NCBI GenBank assembly: GCA_003513495.1
Contig: DOPM01000059.1
Span: 1-7,848, forward strand
DNA from: Desulfosporosinus sp.
GTDB taxonomy: Bacteria; Bacillota; Desulfitobacteriia; Desulfitobacteriales; Desulfitobacteriaceae
Direction: 5' to 3'
Length of the DNA: 7,848 bases
Made by a program: the position numbers and the translations under genes. Positions within the stretch are counted from its first letter, which is position 1. The number at the start of each line of letters is the position of its first letter. The notes under the pieces were generated by a model. The model worked only from the letters and a program-made list of their open reading frames with translations, was not told the DNA's origin and ran no database searches. Below, in pieces: positions 5,614 to 7,848 of the stretch.

Positions 5614-6366
5614 TCAGACTAAATATGTGTCGAAGATTGTATTGAGGTGTTCATTATTTGTTACACCTAATACTTTTGATCTAATAGTATCATTATTCAA
5701 GTTTAACCTCTTAGATTGATTTCCAATTTTACGTATTAACTCAATTCTTCCAAAGCTATTCCAGTGATTTTCAGCGAACTGTGCAAGACCTATTGCTTTT
5801 TTCCAGTTATCATCAAGATCTCCCCTATGTGGTTCTAAAATATCAATCAAGTAATTATTTCTATTTTTTCTAATAACCAAAAAATCTGGATACATTGGTT
5901 TATATCTGTCTGTATCCCAATATGGAAGAGTTAAAGCCCAAGACTTTCTTTGGTAATTCCGTACCCAACCAACAACTTCTTTACGGTTAATTTCCGCTAA
6001 AATTGTCTCCTTCTCCCAAGAATTAAGAACTGTGGAAAATGTCCCATTCTCAGTAATATATAAGTGCTTCTCATAAGTTTCAAAACGGGGGTCAGATGCT
6101 TGAATGTTAATATAAATGTTTTCTTGAACAGAAAAATGTACTGCTTCAGGCCTTTTTGCTTGTTGCCGAATTTTTTTGTAATGTTCCTCGTCCGAACTAG
6201 CAAGAGAACGAATTGCTAGTTTGTGTTGTTCAAATAACAAATCTAACCGTTCATTACACACTTGTTCAAGCCTTTCAAAAACTACCTTATTATGAAGTGT
6301 CTAAAACAACTCTAGTTTAGGACGATTTAGATTATTAGAGTCATAATACGCCGACCAATAATCCAT
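5614..6366 (-). pseudogene. Nuclease-like protein related to C-termini of restriction-type DEAD/DEAH helicases, in-frame amber codon
   Basis: The frame probably starts at the ATG at 6366 (MDYWSAYYDSNN...), seven bases after the strong Shine-Dalgarno AGGAGAAGG. It is interrupted by TAG at codon 22 (6303-6301) and continues in the same frame (TLHNKVVFERLEQ...) to TGA at 5614. Without the amber codon it would be about 250 residues; the longest uninterrupted frame starts at the GTG at 6261 (215 residues). The conserved core is GWVRNYQRKSWALTLPYWD, then MYPDFLVI and YLIDILEPH, then KAIGLAQFAENH and FGRIELIRK. From memory this matches the C-terminal domain of large type III restriction-like helicases in defence loci; PDF...IDILEPH suggests a PD-(D/E)XK-like fold with an unusual third motif. 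No helicase motifs are present. It is either a stand-alone homologue or a gene remnant. It follows the STAND ATPase gene and precedes the ligase. Confidence 0.55.
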
Positions 6367-6373
6367 GTGCAAA

Positions 6374-6382
6374 CCTTCTCCT
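6374..6382 (-). promoter_or_regulatory. Strong ribosome binding site AGGAGAAGG
   Basis: It lies seven bases upstream of the ATG at 6366 and overlaps a TAG (6383-6381) that would end the STAND frame if its 3' frameshift is corrected. This TAGGAGAAGG arrangement is typical of coupled genes in an operon and argues that the ORF starting at 6366 was a real gene. Confidence 0.6.
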
Positions 6383-6388
6383 AAACGT

Positions 6389-7546
6389 TTACCACATCAT
6401 CATATATATCGTAGAACTCAAGAGCAGCATGTAATAACTTTTGAGAAAATCAATATATCCACAATGATATAATATATGGGCACTTTCGAAGAGATAAGGT
6501 TTTATTTTTTTATCCTTAACATCCACAAGTAACACTGTAGCGCAAACCATTTCATCATTTTTAAAACATGTGTTTCCTATTTCTCTTACATATAAATCTG
6601 CTATTCCTTCAACCGTGATTACATCCAACAAAAATTCTTTAAAACTCAAATGAAAAATCTCATATGTTAAATCTTTTTTTTTCAACAAATAATTTATCTC
6701 CGATAACATTTCTAAGAATGCCATAGGAGAACATTCCTTATTTGTAATTAATTTATATGAATCTCTAAGTGTATTTAAAGTAATTGGGAAGGGTGAAATA
6801 GCAACACATGAAAGTATTTCTTTATGATCGACTGAAGGTAGGCGCCAGATCGCAGATTGATAATCAACCAATCCCTTGGGAAGTGGCTTAATCTGATGCT
6901 TTGTAAAATAGTAAAGATACAATGGGTTGCCTTGCGAAGCTACAGTAAGATCAGTTAATACGAAATCATCAACTTTAACCTCGTTTATTTTAAGAAATTC
7001 CTGGATTTCACCGTCATCAAAGGTTGAAATTCCATAGTCTTCAATCTGAAAATCACCCAATATATTTTTATTCCGCGAAGCATAAATAAATTTGTTATTG
7101 GATTTTTCAATGGTCAGTAAAGTTGTTATTATCTCCGGATTACTTTCACAATCATCAATTAAAAAGTGTTTTGAAGATGATTGCAAAAATCCTTCGAATA
7201 AATCAATAATATCTTCCCCATTACAATCATAAGGCAATCCAAAAGAATTAACTAAATATCGTATAACCCTCTCAATAGATTTGCTCTTTACGGAAATGTA
7301 AACGGCATCTTTATCGATTACCAATTCATTCATTATTACTGTTTTACCTACTCCAGGACCGCCATAAATGATGACTTCTTTTTTCTTGTCAAGAATACTT
7401 TGAATATCCTTTATTGCCCAATTTCTTTGAATTATTTTTTTCTCATCCAGCTGTTTATTTAATTCTTTAAGATAATCAACTTTTTCTAACTCAAGTATCT
7501 TCAATTTAACTTCATTAAAATTGCCTTCTTTCCCGGACAATTTCAT
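6389..7546 (-). CDS. STAND-type P-loop NTPase (NACHT/NB-ARC-like), probably frameshifted at both ends
   Basis: Signal-transduction ATPase typical of bacterial immune and regulatory systems. From the ATG at 7546: Walker A GGPGVGKT (62-69, Lys68/Thr69), Walker B HFLIDDCE (127-134, Asp131/Asp132), a sensor-like IYASRN (154-159), the GxP motif SQGNPLYL (204-211), then a winged-helix region ending in IFHLSFKEFLLDV (297-309), the HxSFxEFL feature of STAND proteins, and a short helical tail. The ATG at 7546 has no Shine-Dalgarno, while the frame remains open 47 codons upstream without a start codon; an ATG at 7700 lies one frame away. At the 3' end the sequence becomes SSTIYMMMW, but a shift near 6445-6453 gives FSQKLLHAALEFYDIYDDVVNV with stop at 6381, a TPR-like helix that ends in the next gene's ribosome binding site. 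The effector domain usual at STAND N-termini is not recognisable. The gene is markedly AT-rich. Confidence 0.75.
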   Translation of the reverse strand: MKLSGKEGNFNEVKLKILELEKVDYLKELNKQLDEKKIIQRNWAIKDIQSILDKKKEVIIYGGPGVGKTVIMNELVIDKDAVYISVKSKSIERVIRYLVNSFGLPYDCNGEDIIDLFEGFLQSSSKHFLIDDCESNPEIITTLLTIEKSNNKFIYASRNKNILGDFQIEDYGISTFDDGEIQEFLKINEVKVDDFVLTDLTVASQGNPLYLYYFTKHQIKPLPKGLVDYQSAIWRLPSVDHKEILSCVAISPFPITLNTLRDSYKLITNKECSPMAFLEMLSEINYLLKKKDLTYEIFHLSFKEFLLDVITVEGIADLYVREIGNTCFKNDEMVCATVLLVDVKDKKIKPYLFESAHILYHCGYIDFLKSYYMLLLSSTIYMMMW

Positions 7547-7700
7547 GACTGGATTGTTAAATATATATTGAGAACCGTTAACATTGTTTATATCTCTACC
7601 ATCGTGCTGCTCATTGATTTGGAATACCGCAGATCTTAAACTCTGAAAAAGATTGCGGACTTTCGATGATATATTTAATGAGTACGTGGTTTAAGGCCAT
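7547..7700 (-). other. Probable lost N-terminal coding region of the STAND ATPase gene
   Basis: In frame with the ATG at 7546, codons run open from just after a TAA near 7691 and read YSLNISSKVRNLFQSLRSA, then VFQINEQHDGRDINNVNGSQ and YIFNNPV. The DGRDINNVNGSQ part resembles the Asn/Gly-rich linker often seen between effector and NTPase domains of STAND proteins. No start codon exists in this frame. The ATG at 7700 (MALNHV...) is off by one base, so a single indel near 7683 would yield a continuous protein about 51 residues longer. An AGGACG 11 bases upstream of that ATG is a weak ribosome binding site. Confidence 0.45.
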
Positions 7701-7848
7701 TAATAAATCGTCCTAAAGATAAATTCTATTTCAGCAATCTTAAATCTATTAGTACTACGCATTATAGACATTTTCGATACTTATACTCTATTATCTCCAC
7801 TCTTACCGAAATCAGGATTCATTCCCTAGTTGGTAATCCTAAACCTAC
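7701..7848. other. AT-rich upstream region at the right edge
   Basis: No gene can be supported. On the minus strand a TATAAT lies at 7768-7763, about 65 nt before the ATG at 7700, but no matching -35 is seen. The minus-strand frame at the very edge (GLGLPTRE then TGA at 7821-7819) could be the last codons of a preceding gene, but it is too short to call. Confidence 0.3.

Noticed and set aside
5997..6203. Minus-strand open frame of 68 codons
   Set aside because: It overlaps the nuclease-like gene in another frame and shows no domain or ribosome binding site.
7741..7811. Small minus-strand ORF starting at the ATG near 7770 (MSIMRSTNRF...)
   Set aside because: It is only about 24 codons with no clear ribosome binding site, and its ATG lies next to a TATAAT-like element that is more likely regulatory.

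Overview
The window looks like chromosomal DNA of an anaerobic spore-forming Clostridia-class Firmicute, most likely a Peptococcaceae/Desulfotomaculum-type organism. This is an inference from gene content: a group 4 [NiFe]-hydrogenase-like operon with Firmicute-style ribosome binding sites, a collagen-like surface or spore-coat protein, a RAYT-type (REP-associated Y1 transposase) repeat element, a Y-family polymerase and a compact LigD-like DNA ligase. Nearly all genes lie on the minus strand. The main theme is broken genes: only the hydrogenase small subunit, the ligase and a tiny ORF look fully intact.

Layout. (1) 1-479, minus: start of a collagen-like protein whose Gly-X-Y repeats run off the left edge. 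(2) 480-896: AT-rich intergenic DNA with a strong minus-strand terminator at 757-810. (3) 897-3473, minus: 3' part of a group 4 hydrogenase-like operon, in transcription order a NuoC/NuoD-type large subunit missing its first residues, a ferredoxin/NuoB-type small subunit, and a thioredoxin gene split by one missing base. The large subunit has Ser in place of one Cys in each of its two metal-site CxxC motifs, so it probably cannot hold a NiFe centre and may be a hydrogenase-related (Ehr-like) complex subunit. (4) 3463-3758: a RAYT-type element with inverted foldback ends and a 54-residue transposase remnant. (5) 3759-4343, plus: C-terminal little-finger part of a DinB/UmuC-type polymerase. The element therefore sits exactly between two genes that both lack their 5' ends, which points to recombination at the repeat or to an assembly join.

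(6) 4459-4596, plus: a 45-residue charged helical protein, then a hairpin shared with the converging ligase. (7) 4666-5517, minus: ATP-dependent DNA ligase, preceded by a 52-nt foldback that buries its Shine-Dalgarno sequence. (8) 5614-7700, minus: two AT-rich genes of anti-phage-defence flavour. The first is a STAND-type P-loop ATPase whose reading frame appears displaced at both ends. The second starts 14 nt after the STAND frame's likely original stop, has a strong ribosome binding site and an in-frame amber codon, and ends in a nuclease-like domain related to the C-termini of restriction-type helicases. Together they look like a decayed or error-containing two-gene defence cassette.

The small lesions (thioredoxin frameshift, two STAND frameshifts, one amber codon) could be real decay or consensus errors; raw reads would decide. 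Function assignments rest on motif recognition by eye, not on database searches.
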